A stretch of 64,000 bases of DNA from Loktanella sp. IMCC34160 (GTDB lineage Bacteria; Pseudomonadota; Alphaproteobacteria; Rhodobacterales; Rhodobacteraceae). The position numbers and the translations under genes are program-made. Position 1 is the first letter of the stretch. Every line of letters begins with the position of its first letter. Shown one piece after another: positions 53,545 through 62,566 of this stretch. The notes under the pieces were generated by a model. It was given only the letters and a program-made list of their open reading frames with translations, searched no databases and was not told the DNA's origin. The DNA lies in NCBI RefSeq assembly GCF_004145845.1, contig NZ_SELP01000003.1:1-64000 (forward strand), read 5' to 3'.

Positions 53545-54209
53545 TGGACCTCACCTCTTTCCTTGATCTCTGTTATGAGGTGCGGGAAATCGGTCCATTT
53601 GTCAAAGGCACGCAGGTCAAAGCCCGCCGCGGGTGGTCGTCCCGCCATATGCGCGCCGCCGCAATAGGCCAGCATCCGCATCCCCGCAGCCTGCGCCGCC
53701 TGAAGCCCCGGCAGGCTGTCTTCGATCACCAGGGTGCGGGCGGGATCGGCGCCCAAGGTCTTGGCAGCCAACAGAAAAAGATCTGGCGCCGGCTTGCCCC
53801 GTTCAACCTGGGACGCGGTGAATACCCGTCCTTCGAAGAACCCGGACAGCCCCGTCATGGTAAGCGAGCGCTGCACACGCGTCGGACTGGACGATGTGGC
53901 GACGCAGAAGGGGATATCCAGCGACGACAGCATGTCGGACACCCCCTCGGTCGGTCGAAGATCGGTCGTGAATCGCTCCAGCAGGATGTTCCGATAGCGC
54001 TGCTCGAAGTCTTCGGGCAGGGGCACGGCATGTTCGCGCCGGATCGTCGCGGCGACGGTCGGCCAGCTGCGACCAAGAAAGTTTTCGCGAACATAGTCGC
54101 GGTCGATCTCGATCCCGACCTTCGCCAATTCTTCGATAATGGCGTCGGCGGACAGAACTTCACTGTCGATCAGCACGCCGTCGCAGTCAAAAATGATCAG
54201 GTCGATCAT
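53541..54209 (-). CDS. HAD-superfamily phosphatase (beta-phosphoglucomutase-like class)
   Basis: The 222-residue protein has all HAD motifs: DCDGVLIDSE near residue 8, the cap domain, ATSSSPTRV (motif II), K of ERGKPAPDLFLLAA (motif III) and VIEDSLPGLQAAQAAGM (motif IV). I use ATG 54209, which follows AAGGAG; the open frame continues far upstream but only as a shadow of the divergent gene. As first gene of the polyol operon it may dephosphorylate a sugar or polyol phosphate; the substrate is not evident. Confidence 0.9.
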   Translation of the reverse strand: MIDLIIFDCDGVLIDSEVLSADAIIEELAKVGIEIDRDYVRENFLGRSWPTVAATIRREHAVPLPEDFEQRYRNILLERFTTDLRPTEGVSDMLSSLDIPFCVATSSSPTRVQRSLTMTGLSGFFEGRVFTASQVERGKPAPDLFLLAAKTLGADPARTLVIEDSLPGLQAAQAAGMRMLAYCGGAHMAGRPPAAGFDLRAFDKWTDFPHLITEIKERGEVQ

Positions 54210-54317
54210 TGCGGGTCTCCTTGGTCGCGCCCGATTTATGCGGCGGGCGCGACCAAGGAAAGTGGAAACCGCCCGATCCGCACTTGCGATGGGGCGGCGG
54301 GACGATAGTGTCGCGCC

Positions 54318-54842
54318 ATGATCACCCGCACCCACCAAAAGGGCGACGCCCATTCCATCGCCGTCTATTCGCCCTGCGAACGCTACCGCTATACCCTGAC
54401 CCGGACGTGGGACGCAGCAGGCGCGCGGGCGCTGTTCGTGATGTTGAACCCCTCGACCGCGACCGAGGTTCAGAACGACCCGACGGTGGAACGCTGCGAA
54501 CGCCGGGCCCGAACGCTTGGGTTCGGGTCGTTCCGGGTAACCAATATCTTTGCCTGGCGCGACACCGACCCCAAGAAGATGCGGGCCGCTGCCGATCCGA
54601 TCGGCCCCGGAAACGATGCCGCGATCCGAGACAGTGCGCTGGACTGGATCCGAGACGACCATGACCGGATCATCTGCGCCTGGGGGGCGCATGGTGACCA
54701 CCTTGATCGCGGACCGGCGGTAGAGGCCCTGCTTCGGGCCACCAATCGGCCGCTGTTTTCGCTTGGCCTGACCAAGGCCGGACACCCGAAACACCCGCTT
54801 TACATCGGATACGACACACAACCGGATATCTGGCCCGCGTGA
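54318..54842 (+). CDS. DUF1643-domain protein
   Basis: The 174-residue protein matches DUF1643: RYRYTLTRTWD, the LFVMLNPSTATEVQNDPTVERCERRA-like signature, FRVTNIFAWRDTDPK, WGAHGDHLDRG and the C-terminal GHPKHPLYI. These proteins are widespread and uncharacterised, and lack signal peptides. It is divergent from the polyol operon and stands alone; 109 bases separate it from the RTX gene. Confidence 0.88.
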   Translation: MITRTHQKGDAHSIAVYSPCERYRYTLTRTWDAAGARALFVMLNPSTATEVQNDPTVERCERRARTLGFGSFRVTNIFAWRDTDPKKMRAAADPIGPGNDAAIRDSALDWIRDDHDRIICAWGAHGDHLDRGPAVEALLRATNRPLFSLGLTKAGHPKHPLYIGYDTQPDIWPA

Positions 54843-54951
54843 TACTTGGCGCCGTTAACCCATTTGGATGAATTTTGGGGTAGAAGGCGTGGAGTGGGGG
54901 TATCTTTGGTGGATGTGCGCCCTGCCGCACAGCATCGGGTGAGTTGGTCAA

Positions 54952-55809
54952 ATGATTGCATTGCTTGCGTTTTTGGGTGTCGCTTTTGTTGGGATGGCAA
55001 TGCTGCCCCTGATCGAAGGGACGGATGACGACGACGACCTGATCGGAACCGACGATGACGAGATTATCGACGCCCGCGATGGCAACGATTTCGTCGATGG
55101 CGCGGGTGGCGACGACACGATCAGCGGCGGCAATGGGGATGACAGCCTGCTTGGCGGCGATGGTGACGACTATGTCGATGGGGCCGATGGGTCGGACACG
55201 GTCGACGGCGGCGCGGGCAATGACGATCTTCACGGCGGCCGCGAAGGTGACACGATCACAGGTGGGGACGGCGACGACAACCTGTTCGGCCATGTTGACG
55301 ACGACCTGATGTATGGTCAGGGCGGTTCGGACGACATTACAGCAGGCGACGGGGCCGACTACCTTGATGGGGGCGCCGGGAACGACAACCTGATGGGCAA
55401 TCTCGGGAACGACACGCTGATCGGTGGTGATGGGTTCGACCAGATGTTCGGGGGCAGCGGCGACGACATTGTCGACGGGCGCGACACCACCGTTCAGGAA
55501 ATGGACTTCGTCAACGGCGGTCTGGGCAATGACCTGCTGATCGGCGGCGCCTTCGACCAGCTGCATGGCGGCGGTGGCAATGACATATTCGCCCTCACCG
55601 CCGGGTCGTCTGCCGCCGCTGTCATCGCGGATTTCACGATTGGCGAGGATTCGATCGAGATCTACTACGATGGCGACGGCCCGGCACCGGTGATCACAAT
55701 CGGAGGAGAACCGGGCGCGCTGGTTCTTTACGCGGATGGGGCGGAACTAGCCCTGTTGTCCGGCAACGAGTCCTTCGATCCGGCCAACGTGACCCTGATC
55801 CAGACCTGA
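54952..55809 (+). CDS. RTX-type calcium-binding repeat protein, membrane-anchored N-terminus
   Basis: The 285-residue protein opens with a hydrophobic segment ([20 protein letters not shown]) and continues with about 15 glycine/aspartate-rich nonapeptide repeats of the GGxGxDxUx type between residues 24 and 200. The last 85 residues are repeat-free and hydrophobic ([20 protein letters not shown]), like the secretion end of type I-secreted RTX proteins. It is extremely acidic. Type I secretion genes are not nearby, so export is inferred; surface or extracellular calcium-binding is likely. Confidence 0.85.
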   Translation: MIALLAFLGVAFVGMAMLPLIEGTDDDDDLIGTDDDEIIDARDGNDFVDGAGGDDTISGGNGDDSLLGGDGDDYVDGADGSDTVDGGAGNDDLHGGREGDTITGGDGDDNLFGHVDDDLMYGQGGSDDITAGDGADYLDGGAGNDNLMGNLGNDTLIGGDGFDQMFGGSGDDIVDGRDTTVQEMDFVNGGLGNDLLIGGAFDQLHGGGGNDIFALTAGSSAAAVIADFTIGEDSIEIYYDGDGPAPVITIGGEPGALVLYADGAELALLSGNESFDPANVTLIQT

Positions 55810-55850
55810 CACCGGCCCGGCAAAGCCCACAAACCCCTTTCTTTTTCAGA

Positions 55851-55897
55851 GGATATCGACTATCCGCACCCATCTTCGCGATTCCGTCGCGGGGGTG
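55851..55897 (+). promoter_or_regulatory. Structured leader of rpsO (possible S15 autoregulatory element)
   Basis: Two adjacent hairpins precede rpsO: GGATA-TCGAC-TATCC at 55851-55865, and CACCC 55867-55871 with GGGTG 55893-55897 enclosing CGCGA-TTCCG-TCGCG (55877-55891). S15 represses its own messenger in many bacteria through such leader structures. Position and stable pairing support this; the binding itself is inferred. Confidence 0.45.
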
Positions 55898-55967
55898 ACC
55901 TCCATGGGCCCTGCTGGACGACATCCCGGCTTGCGCCATAACCCTTTGTTTCTGAAAGGAGACCCCG

Positions 55968-56237
55968 ATGTCGATTACGGCTGAAGAAAAGACCCGCCTG
56001 ATCAAGGAATTCGCCACCAAGGAAGGCGACACCGGTTCGCCGGAAGTCCAGGTTGCGATCCTCACCTCGCGGATCAACACGCTGACCGAACACTTCAAGA
56101 CCCACAAGAAGGACAACCACGGCCGCCGTGGCCTTCTGATGATGGTCGCCCAGCGCCGGAAGCTGCTGGACTACACCAAGGCCAAGGACGAAGCGCGCTA
56201 CCAGTCGCTGATCCAGCGCCTCGGCATCCGCCGCTAA
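55968..56237 (+). CDS. rpsO: 30S ribosomal protein S15
   Basis: S15 binds 16S rRNA early in small-subunit assembly. The 89-residue protein has the full S15 sequence: [21 protein letters not shown], the [12 protein letters not shown] loop, RRKLLDYTK and the end [12 protein letters not shown]. The ATG follows AAAGGAG. Unlike in E. coli, pnp does not follow directly; a terminator and five other genes lie in between. Confidence 0.98.
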   Translation: MSITAEEKTRLIKEFATKEGDTGSPEVQVAILTSRINTLTEHFKTHKKDNHGRRGLLMMVAQRRKLLDYTKAKDEARYQSLIQRLGIRR

Positions 56238-56258
56238 GGGAAACAAGGTTTCCGATGG

Positions 56259-56290
56259 AACGCCCGCCGCACCCCGGCGGGCGTTTCCTT
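56259..56290 (+). terminator. Rho-independent terminator after rpsO
   Basis: AACGCCCGCCG at 56259-56269 pairs perfectly with CGGCGGGCGTT at 56275-56285 (11 bp) and is followed by TCCTTTTT. It ends the rpsO transcript 22 bases after the stop. Confidence 0.88.
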
Positions 56291-56346
56291 TTTGGGACTT
56301 CGGCGTGCAGACGCTTGACCAGAACCCCCTGCCGGGCGTATTTCGC

Positions 56347-56400
56347 CCATGTGGCGATTTGTACCGGATTGCGGGCCACGTTAAACATGCCGCTAAAGAG
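56347..56400 (+). ncRNA. SAM-II riboswitch (metA motif) upstream of metZ
   Basis: The conserved SAM-II parts appear in order: the P1 arm GTGGC (56351-56355), GATTTG directly after, CCGGATTGC (56364-56372), the P1 partner GCCAC (56375-56379) continuing into CGTTAAACAT, and the pseudoknot tail GCTAAAG (56392-56398). SAM-II aptamers are found in alphaproteobacteria before methionine genes and shut them off when S-adenosylmethionine is plentiful. A terminator hairpin begins 16 bases on, giving a ready off-switch. Confidence 0.93.
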
Positions 56401-56415
56401 GAGACGGGCCACGCG

Positions 56416-56447
56416 CCCCGATACCTTTGCCGGTGTCGGGGTTTTTT
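56416..56447 (+). terminator. Expression-platform terminator of the SAM-II riboswitch
   Basis: CCCCGATACC at 56416-56425 pairs with GGTGTCGGGG at 56432-56441 (one T-G pair) around a 6-base loop, followed by TTTTTT. It lies between the aptamer and the metZ ribosome binding site, so ligand binding can be coupled to premature termination. Confidence 0.88.
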
Positions 56448-56470
56448 GTTGGCCGAAAGGAACCGGGCAC

Positions 56471-57649
56471 ATGGAAGAATGGAACAAACGCACCAAGGCG
56501 GTGCACGGCGGCACCCGCCGCAGCCAATACAACGAAGTCAGCGAGGCGATCTTCCTGACGCAGGGGTTCGTCTACGACAGCGCCGAACAGGCCGAGGCCC
56601 GTTTCCTGCAGTCTGGGCCAGATGAATTCATCTATGCCCGCTATGGCAACCCGACCGTGCGCATGTTTGAAGAACGCATTGCCGCACTGGAAGGCGCCGA
56701 AGATGCCTTTGCCACCGCCAGCGGCATGGCTGCCGTCAATGGCGCACTGACGTCCCTTCTGAAAGCAGGCGACCATGTCGTGTCGGCCCGGGCGCTGTTC
56801 GGCTCGTGCCTATACATCCTCGAAGAAATCCTTGGCCGCTACGGGGTCGAGGTGACCTTTGTCGACGGAACCGATCTTGACCAGTGGAAGGCCGCGATCC
56901 GCCCAGACACCAAGGCCGTCTTCTTTGAAAGCGTGTCCAACCCGACGCTTGAGGTGATCGACATTCGCGCGGTCGCGAACCTTGCCCACGCGGTCGGGGC
57001 GACGGTGATCGTCGATAACGTCTTTGCGACCCCGGTGTTCTCCCGCGCGATCGAATTGGGCGTAGATGTGGTCGTCTATTCGGCGACCAAGCATATCGAC
57101 GGGCAGGGGCGTGCCTTGGGTGGTGTGATCCTTGGCACCAAGGACTTCATCCGCAAGACGGTTGAACCCTACCTCAAACACACCGGCGGGGCGCTGTCGC
57201 CGTTTTCGGCCTGGCTGATGCTGAAGGGGCTAGAGACGCTGGACCTGCGGGTCCGGGCGCAGGCCGCAACAGCGCAGAAACTGGCCGAGGAGCTTGCCGC
57301 CGATGGTCGTCTGACCTCGGTCCTTTATCCCGGCCTGCCGGGGCACCCGCAGCATGGGCTGACCCAATCGCAGATGGGCGCAGGCGGCACGGTTTTGTCC
57401 TTCGACGTGGGCAGCAAGGACGCAGCTTTCAAATTCCTCAACGCGCTTCAGATCGCCGTGATCTCGAACAACCTTGGTGATGCGAAATCCATTGCGACTC
57501 ATCCGGCAACGACCACCCACCAGCGCCTGTCCGACGACCAGAAAGTGACGCTTGGGATCACCCCGGGCCTGATCCGGTTCAGTGTCGGCCTTGAGGACGC
57601 GGACGATCTGCTGGCCGATCTGAAGGGCGCATTGGACGCCGCAAACTGA
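56471..57649 (+). CDS. metZ: O-succinylhomoserine sulfhydrylase
   Basis: MetZ forms homocysteine from O-succinyl- (or O-acetyl-) homoserine and sulfide in methionine synthesis. The 392-residue protein is a Cys/Met-metabolism PLP enzyme: YARYGNPTV near residue 55, ASGMAAVNGALTSLL, the cofactor lysine K207 in YSATKHIDGQGR, and the SLGDAKSI-like segment NNLGDAKSIATHPATTTH. The start ATG 56471 follows GAAAGGA. Expression is controlled by the SAM-II riboswitch and terminator just upstream. Confidence 0.95.
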   Translation: MEEWNKRTKAVHGGTRRSQYNEVSEAIFLTQGFVYDSAEQAEARFLQSGPDEFIYARYGNPTVRMFEERIAALEGAEDAFATASGMAAVNGALTSLLKAGDHVVSARALFGSCLYILEEILGRYGVEVTFVDGTDLDQWKAAIRPDTKAVFFESVSNPTLEVIDIRAVANLAHAVGATVIVDNVFATPVFSRAIELGVDVVVYSATKHIDGQGRALGGVILGTKDFIRKTVEPYLKHTGGALSPFSAWLMLKGLETLDLRVRAQAATAQKLAEELAADGRLTSVLYPGLPGHPQHGLTQSQMGAGGTVLSFDVGSKDAAFKFLNALQIAVISNNLGDAKSIATHPATTTHQRLSDDQKVTLGITPGLIRFSVGLEDADDLLADLKGALDAAN

Positions 57650-57749
57650 TCCGAACGGCGCTTTCCGGCGTAAAGATTCCGCTTTTGTTGGAAAACTGTC
57701 GTCGGTTCGCCATATAGTGGCATCTGTCGCACCGCCGAAGGGGGCTGCC

Positions 57750-58853
57750 ATGAACATCCATTCTGTTGACCTCGACCGGGATCCCACCCGGGACGAAGCC
57801 GAAACCGCGCTTGCGCTGCTTCGGCGTTGGGCCGGGGGCGTGACCCCCGAAGAGGTGGCAACGCTGGACCCGCTGGTCAGCCGCCTGATCCCCGGACAGG
57901 AAGTGTCGAACTATCCGGCCCTTGCCCGCGCCTACCCCGAGGATTTCGTGGTCGACGACGATTACAAGGCGTCGATGCCCGACCTTCAGAACGGGCCAGA
58001 AAGCCTGATCAAGGGCGCCAAGCGGCAGATCCAGCATGTTGGCATTTCCAACTTTCGCCTGCCGATCCGATTTCACACCCGCGACAATGGCGACCTGACC
58101 CTGGAAACCAGCGTCACCGGCACCGTCAGCCTTGAGGCGGGCAAGAAGGGCATCAACATGTCCCGGATCATGCGCAGCTTCTACAAATACGCCGAAGAAA
58201 CGTTTTCCTTCGCCGTCGTGGAACGGGCGCTGGATGCCTACAAGGCTGATCTCGACAGTTTCGACGCCCGCATCCAGATGCGGTTCTCCTTTCCGATGAA
58301 GGTGAAATCGCTGCGGTCGGGGCTGGAAGGGTTCCAGTATTACGACATCGCGCTTGAGCTGGTGGAACAAAACGGGGTGCGCAAGGAAATCGTGCATCTT
58401 GATTATGTCTATTCGTCGACCTGCCCCTGTTCGCTGGAGCTGTCCGAACATGCCCGTCAGTTCCGAGGCCAGTTGGCCACCCCCCATTCCCAACGGTCGG
58501 TGGCGCGCGTCTCTGTCGCGTTGGAACCGGGCAGCAAGTGCCTTTGGTTCGAAGACCTGATCGACATGGCCCGCGTCGCCGTGCCGACCGAGACCCAGGT
58601 TATGGTCAAACGCGAGGACGAACAGGCTTTTGCCGAGTTGAATGCCGCGAACCCGATCTTTGTCGAGGACGCCGCCCGGCTGTTCGCTGAACAGCTTCAG
58701 AAAGACCCACGCATCGGGGATTTCCGGGTGATCGCAAGCCATCAGGAAAGCCTGCACAGCCACGACGCCGTCAGCGTTCTGACCGAAGGCGAGACCTTTG
58801 CCTCGCAAAGCCTTGACCCGAAGCTGTTCAACACCCTGTTCCACGTTGGCTGA
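57750..58853 (+). CDS. folE2: GTP cyclohydrolase I, FolE2 (type IB)
   Basis: FolE2 makes 7,8-dihydroneopterin triphosphate from GTP, the first step of tetrahydrofolate (and queuosine) synthesis, and can use metals other than zinc. The 367-residue protein has GISNFRLPI, GTVSLEAGKKGINMSRIMRS-type segments and the conserved active-site cysteine in SSTCPCSLELSEHARQ, with HSHDAV near the end. No folE of the classical type is seen here. ATG 57750 is used; upstream in-frame codons lack a binding site. The acetyltransferase gene overlaps its stop. Confidence 0.94.
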   Translation: MNIHSVDLDRDPTRDEAETALALLRRWAGGVTPEEVATLDPLVSRLIPGQEVSNYPALARAYPEDFVVDDDYKASMPDLQNGPESLIKGAKRQIQHVGISNFRLPIRFHTRDNGDLTLETSVTGTVSLEAGKKGINMSRIMRSFYKYAEETFSFAVVERALDAYKADLDSFDARIQMRFSFPMKVKSLRSGLEGFQYYDIALELVEQNGVRKEIVHLDYVYSSTCPCSLELSEHARQFRGQLATPHSQRSVARVSVALEPGSKCLWFEDLIDMARVAVPTETQVMVKREDEQAFAELNAANPIFVEDAARLFAEQLQKDPRIGDFRVIASHQESLHSHDAVSVLTEGETFASQSLDPKLFNTLFHVG

Positions 58854-59325
58854 TCCGACGCGGGTTCTTCGGCCGGCCACGGTTGACGATTTGGACGACC
58901 TGTCGGCGCTGTGCATCCGGTCAAAGGCGCATTGGGGCTATGATCAGGCCTTTATGGCGGCCTGTCTGCCCGAGTTGATCGTCACCGAAGATGACATCGA
59001 CGGCGGCCGCGTGATGGTGGCCGAGGTGGATGGCGTGCCGGTCGCAGTATCGCAGGTGGCTTTCGGCAGCGGCATCGCCGAACTGGTGCGGCTGTTCGTG
59101 GACCCCGACGCGCTGGGGCAGGGTCATGGCGCGGCGCTTTACCATGATGCGCTTGAGGCCGCGCGGGCCGCCGGCGCCCCTTTTCTGCGGATCGAAAGCG
59201 ATCCGTTTGCCGCCCCGTTTTATGAAAGAATGGGCGCCGAACGGGTTGGCGACGTGGCATCGGAAACCGTTGCCGGGCGGCGTATCCCGCTTCTCCACCA
59301 CCGTCTGGACCGCCATCGCGCTTGA
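58846..59325 (+). CDS. GNAT-family N-acetyltransferase
   Basis: The 159-residue protein has the acetyl-CoA fold: LRPATVDDLDDLSALC, VSQVAFGSGIAELVRLFVDPDALGQGHGAAL (motif A with the GQGHG loop), and FYERMGAERVG (motif B). The start is TTG 58846, which overlaps the folE2 stop (TTGGCTGA); the frame is open further upstream only inside folE2. The substrate is unknown. The next frame, trkH, is open from a TTG overlapping this stop, so the genes probably form one transcript. Confidence 0.82.
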   Translation: MADPTRVLRPATVDDLDDLSALCIRSKAHWGYDQAFMAACLPELIVTEDDIDGGRVMVAEVDGVPVAVSQVAFGSGIAELVRLFVDPDALGQGHGAALYHDALEAARAAGAPFLRIESDPFAAPFYERMGAERVGDVASETVAGRRIPLLHHRLDRHRA

Positions 59326-59357
59326 CACCCGCGCCGCCCCCGGCCAAGCCTTCGCCC

Positions 59358-60806
59358 ATGCTGGACCTTCGCCCTGTCGGATATGTGATTGGCCTTCTGG
59401 TGGCCGTGATGGGCGTGGCCATGCTGGCACCGCTGGCCTTCGACCTGATCGAAGGCGATCCGGAATGGCAGACCTTCCTGCAAACCTCTGTCATCACCTT
59501 CATGGCGGGTGTCGCGCTGGCACTGTCCTGTGCGAATGGGGCCGCATCGGGCTTTAACGTCCGGCTGTCCTTCATCCTGACGACCGGCGCCTGGGTTGCC
59601 CTGCCCGCCTTTGGCGCGCTGCCCTTTATTTTCGGGGAAACCGACCTCGCGCTTGTCGACGCGATGTTTGAGGCGGTTTCCGGCATGACCACCACCGGCG
59701 CCACCGCGATTCACGGGCTGGAGGAACACTCCTACGGCATCCACCTGTGGCGGGCGATCCTGCAATGGCTGGGCGGCCTCGGGATCGTGATCGTCGCCCT
59801 GATTTTCCTTCCGGAAATGAAGGTTGGGGGGATGCAGTTCTTTCAGTCCGAGGGGTTCGACACCTTCGGCAAATCGCTGCCCCGCGCGATCGACATCGCC
59901 AAAGGGCTGCTTGGGGTCTATGTGGCGCTGACTTTGATCTGTGCCTTGGCCTATTTCGCATCGGGAATGAACGCGCAGGATTCCATCGTCCATTCCTTCA
60001 CCACCATCGCAACGGGTGGGTTTTCGACGACCGACGCCTCCTTCGCGGCCTTCCCGGGGGCACCGCAATATGTGGCCGTGGTCTTCATGATCCTTGCGGG
60101 TGTCCCCTTCATCCGGCTGCTGCAACTGACCCATGGCACGGCGAAGCCGCTCTTTCAGGACGGGCAAGTCCGGGCCTACGTTGTTTGGTCCGCCTACGCG
60201 GTGGCGCTCATCGTGGTCTACCGCCTGTCCGCCAATGGCGAGTTCTCGGAAGAGACCTTCCGAAGCACCCTGTTCAATGTCGTCTCGATCTTTTCCGGCA
60301 CGGGCTTTGGCGACGGGGATGTAATGGCCTGGGGCCCGTTCCCCTTCGCGATCCTGTTCTGTGTCGGTGCCATCGGGGCTTGCTCGGGCTCCACCGGCTG
60401 TTCGGTGAAGGTGTTCCGCTACCAGATCATGCTGCGGGCCATCGCCGCGCAGGTCCGGCGGATGTATAGCCCCAGCCGGGTGGTTTCCGTCAAATATGAA
60501 GGCAGGGTCGTGAATGCCGAAGTGCTGGATTCCATCATGCTTCTGTTCACCTGCTTCATCCTCAGCTTCGGGGTGCTGATCGTGTTGATGGGCATGACCG
60601 GCCTGTCGTTCATCGGGGCCGTTACCGGGGCATGGACATCCATCTTCAACATCGGCCCGGTCTTCGGACCCGAGGTCGGGCCGTCCGGGGCTGTCAACAC
60701 CTTTCCCCATGCCGCCAAGTGGTTGATGATCGGCGGAATGATCCTGGGACGGCTTGAAATCGTGTCCGTCTTTGTTCTGCTTCTACCCCGGTTCTGGAGG
60801 GCCTAA
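59358..60806 (+). CDS. trkH: TrkH-family potassium uptake protein
   Basis: TrkH is the membrane subunit of the Trk potassium transporter and works with the NAD-binding protein TrkA. The 482-residue protein has the four-repeat pore architecture, with selectivity segments including EAVSGMTTTGATA, FTTIATGGFSTTDASF, FSGTGFGDGD and NIGPVFGPEVGPSG. The chosen ATG 59358 gives MLDLRPVGYVIG, the usual start; an in-frame TTG at 59322 overlaps the GNAT stop. No trkA lies in the window. Confidence 0.93.
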   Translation: MLDLRPVGYVIGLLVAVMGVAMLAPLAFDLIEGDPEWQTFLQTSVITFMAGVALALSCANGAASGFNVRLSFILTTGAWVALPAFGALPFIFGETDLALVDAMFEAVSGMTTTGATAIHGLEEHSYGIHLWRAILQWLGGLGIVIVALIFLPEMKVGGMQFFQSEGFDTFGKSLPRAIDIAKGLLGVYVALTLICALAYFASGMNAQDSIVHSFTTIATGGFSTTDASFAAFPGAPQYVAVVFMILAGVPFIRLLQLTHGTAKPLFQDGQVRAYVVWSAYAVALIVVYRLSANGEFSEETFRSTLFNVVSIFSGTGFGDGDVMAWGPFPFAILFCVGAIGACSGSTGCSVKVFRYQIMLRAIAAQVRRMYSPSRVVSVKYEGRVVNAEVLDSIMLLFTCFILSFGVLIVLMGMTGLSFIGAVTGAWTSIFNIGPVFGPEVGPSGAVNTFPHAAKWLMIGGMILGRLEIVSVFVLLLPRFWRA

Positions 60807-60809
60807 ACC

Positions 60810-62390
60810 ATGCAACGACCGCTTGGCGCACAACTGTCCCATATGCTGAAGGACCGCGGGGTCGAAGTGATCTTTGGCATCCCCGGCGTCCATAATCAGG
60901 AAATGTATCGCGGCATCGAAGAGGCCGGGCTGACCCATGTCCTTGCTCGCCACGAACAGGGGGCCGGATTCATGGCCGATGGCTATGCCCGTGCCACCGG
61001 ACGGCCCGGCGTTTGCTATGTCATCACCGGGCCCGGGCTGTGCAACATCATGACGCCCATGGGGCAGGCCTATTCCGATTCCGTTCCGATGCTTGTCCTT
61101 TCGTCCTGCCTTGCGGAAACATCGGCCCGGCGCGGCCAGTTGCACCAGATGAAGGATCAGGAAGGGGCCGCGCGCACGGTCTGCGACTGGTCCGAAACGG
61201 CGCGAACGGCAGAGGCGGCCTATGCCCTGATCGACCGGGCCTTGGCGGAGTTCGGGACAGACCGCGCCCGGCCGAAACACCTGTCGGTGCCGATCCCGCT
61301 GCTCGAGGCGGACGCCCCCACCTTTGCCCGCCATTTCGCTCAGCCCTTTGATCTGCGTGAACCGCACGCCGCGGATGTGGCGATGGTCGCACAGCTTTTG
61401 GCGTCGGCCAAAAAACCCATGTTCATCTTTGGCGGCGGTGCCCGTGACGCGGCCCCCGCAGCGCGAGAGCTGACCCGCCGGTATGGCGCAGCCTCTTTCA
61501 CCACCTATGCCGGACGGGGGATCATTGACGCCGATGATCCGCTGCATTTCGGCGCCTCCCTTGCCCGCCCCGACAGCGCAAGGGTTCTGGCCGAGGCGGA
61601 CCTGCTGATTGCCATCGGTACCGATCTGGCCGAGGTGGACATCTGGCGCGACACCCCGGGCCATGATTGCGAGGCGGTGATCGTGAATATTGACGCCGAG
61701 GTTCTGGCCAATGCCCGCCCGCAAGACGCCCGCGTGCGTTGTGGCGCGGTGGAATTCTGCCGCGCGCTTGCGCATCAGCCCGCCTCGCCCGCGACCGGAT
61801 GGTCCCCCGCTGACGTCGCCGCCACCCGCGCCAAATGGCGGGCCGAGATCGAGGCCGAGCGCCCCGGCATCCTGCCCGTGGCCGACGCCCTGCGCGAGGC
61901 GCTGCCCGCCGATACGATGATTTTTTCGGACATGACCCAATTCGCCTACGCGTCAAAAGAGGTCTGGCCGATGCCCGCGCCGGGGTTGTGGCATCACCCC
62001 TTCGGATTTGGCACGCTGGGCTATGCCCTGCCTGCGGCCATCGGCGGCAAGATCGGGGTCGGGGACCGGCCCGTGGTCGCTATCGCTGGGGACTACGGGT
62101 TCCAGTATACGTTGCAAGAACTGGGCGTCGCGGTGGAACTGGGCCTGACCCTGCCGATCATCCTGTGGGACAACGGCAAGCTAGGAGAGATCGAGGCCAG
62201 CATGGTTGCCGCCCAGATCGCGCCCAACGCGGTGATCCAGCGCAACCCGGATTTCTGCAAACTGGCCGAGGCCTACGGCGCCCGTTCCGCCGCGCCCCGC
62301 AGCAAGGCCGCGTTCCAGAAAGCCGTTGCCGAGGCACTCTCTGCCGATGGTCCGACCCTGATCCACACGACCCCGGATTGCGGTCTCTGA
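60810..62390 (+). CDS. Thiamine-diphosphate-dependent enzyme, acetolactate-synthase-like
   Basis: The 526-residue protein has the three domains of the acetolactate synthase/decarboxylase family: the PYR domain with the catalytic glutamate (ARHEQGAGFMADGYAR), the middle domain, and the PP domain with a diphosphate motif starting AGDYGFQYTLQELG and ending WDNGKLGE. It most resembles 5-guanidino-2-oxopentanoate decarboxylase (AruI) of arginine degradation; oxalyl-CoA decarboxylase or a true acetolactate synthase are alternatives. It follows trkH by 3 bases with no other arginine-degradation gene nearby, so the substrate is open. Confidence 0.85.
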   Translation: MQRPLGAQLSHMLKDRGVEVIFGIPGVHNQEMYRGIEEAGLTHVLARHEQGAGFMADGYARATGRPGVCYVITGPGLCNIMTPMGQAYSDSVPMLVLSSCLAETSARRGQLHQMKDQEGAARTVCDWSETARTAEAAYALIDRALAEFGTDRARPKHLSVPIPLLEADAPTFARHFAQPFDLREPHAADVAMVAQLLASAKKPMFIFGGGARDAAPAARELTRRYGAASFTTYAGRGIIDADDPLHFGASLARPDSARVLAEADLLIAIGTDLAEVDIWRDTPGHDCEAVIVNIDAEVLANARPQDARVRCGAVEFCRALAHQPASPATGWSPADVAATRAKWRAEIEAERPGILPVADALREALPADTMIFSDMTQFAYASKEVWPMPAPGLWHHPFGFGTLGYALPAAIGGKIGVGDRPVVAIAGDYGFQYTLQELGVAVELGLTLPIILWDNGKLGEIEASMVAAQIAPNAVIQRNPDFCKLAEAYGARSAAPRSKAAFQKAVAEALSADGPTLIHTTPDCGL

Positions 62391-62525
62391 AGGGCGAAAA
62401 CTCCCTTCTTTCCAAGGCCCTTGTTTTCCTGTATTGCCCCGCCATCTGAGACGTGACGCTTGGGACCCCGGCGCATGAGATGATAGAGGGGTCGGCGGCA
62501 ATGGGGCCGCCATTGAAACGGAGGA

Positions 62526-62541
62526 CCCGAGAGGGCTCGGG
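62526..62541 (+). promoter_or_regulatory. Hairpin in the pnp leader
   Basis: CCCGAG at 62526-62531 pairs with CTCGGG at 62536-62541 around the loop AGGG, 25 bases before the pnp start. The pnp leader of other bacteria folds into hairpins cut by RNase III as part of pnp autocontrol. The same function here is inferred from position only. Confidence 0.4.
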
Positions 62542-62566
62542 AGTGCCTCCAATCAGGATACGCTAG

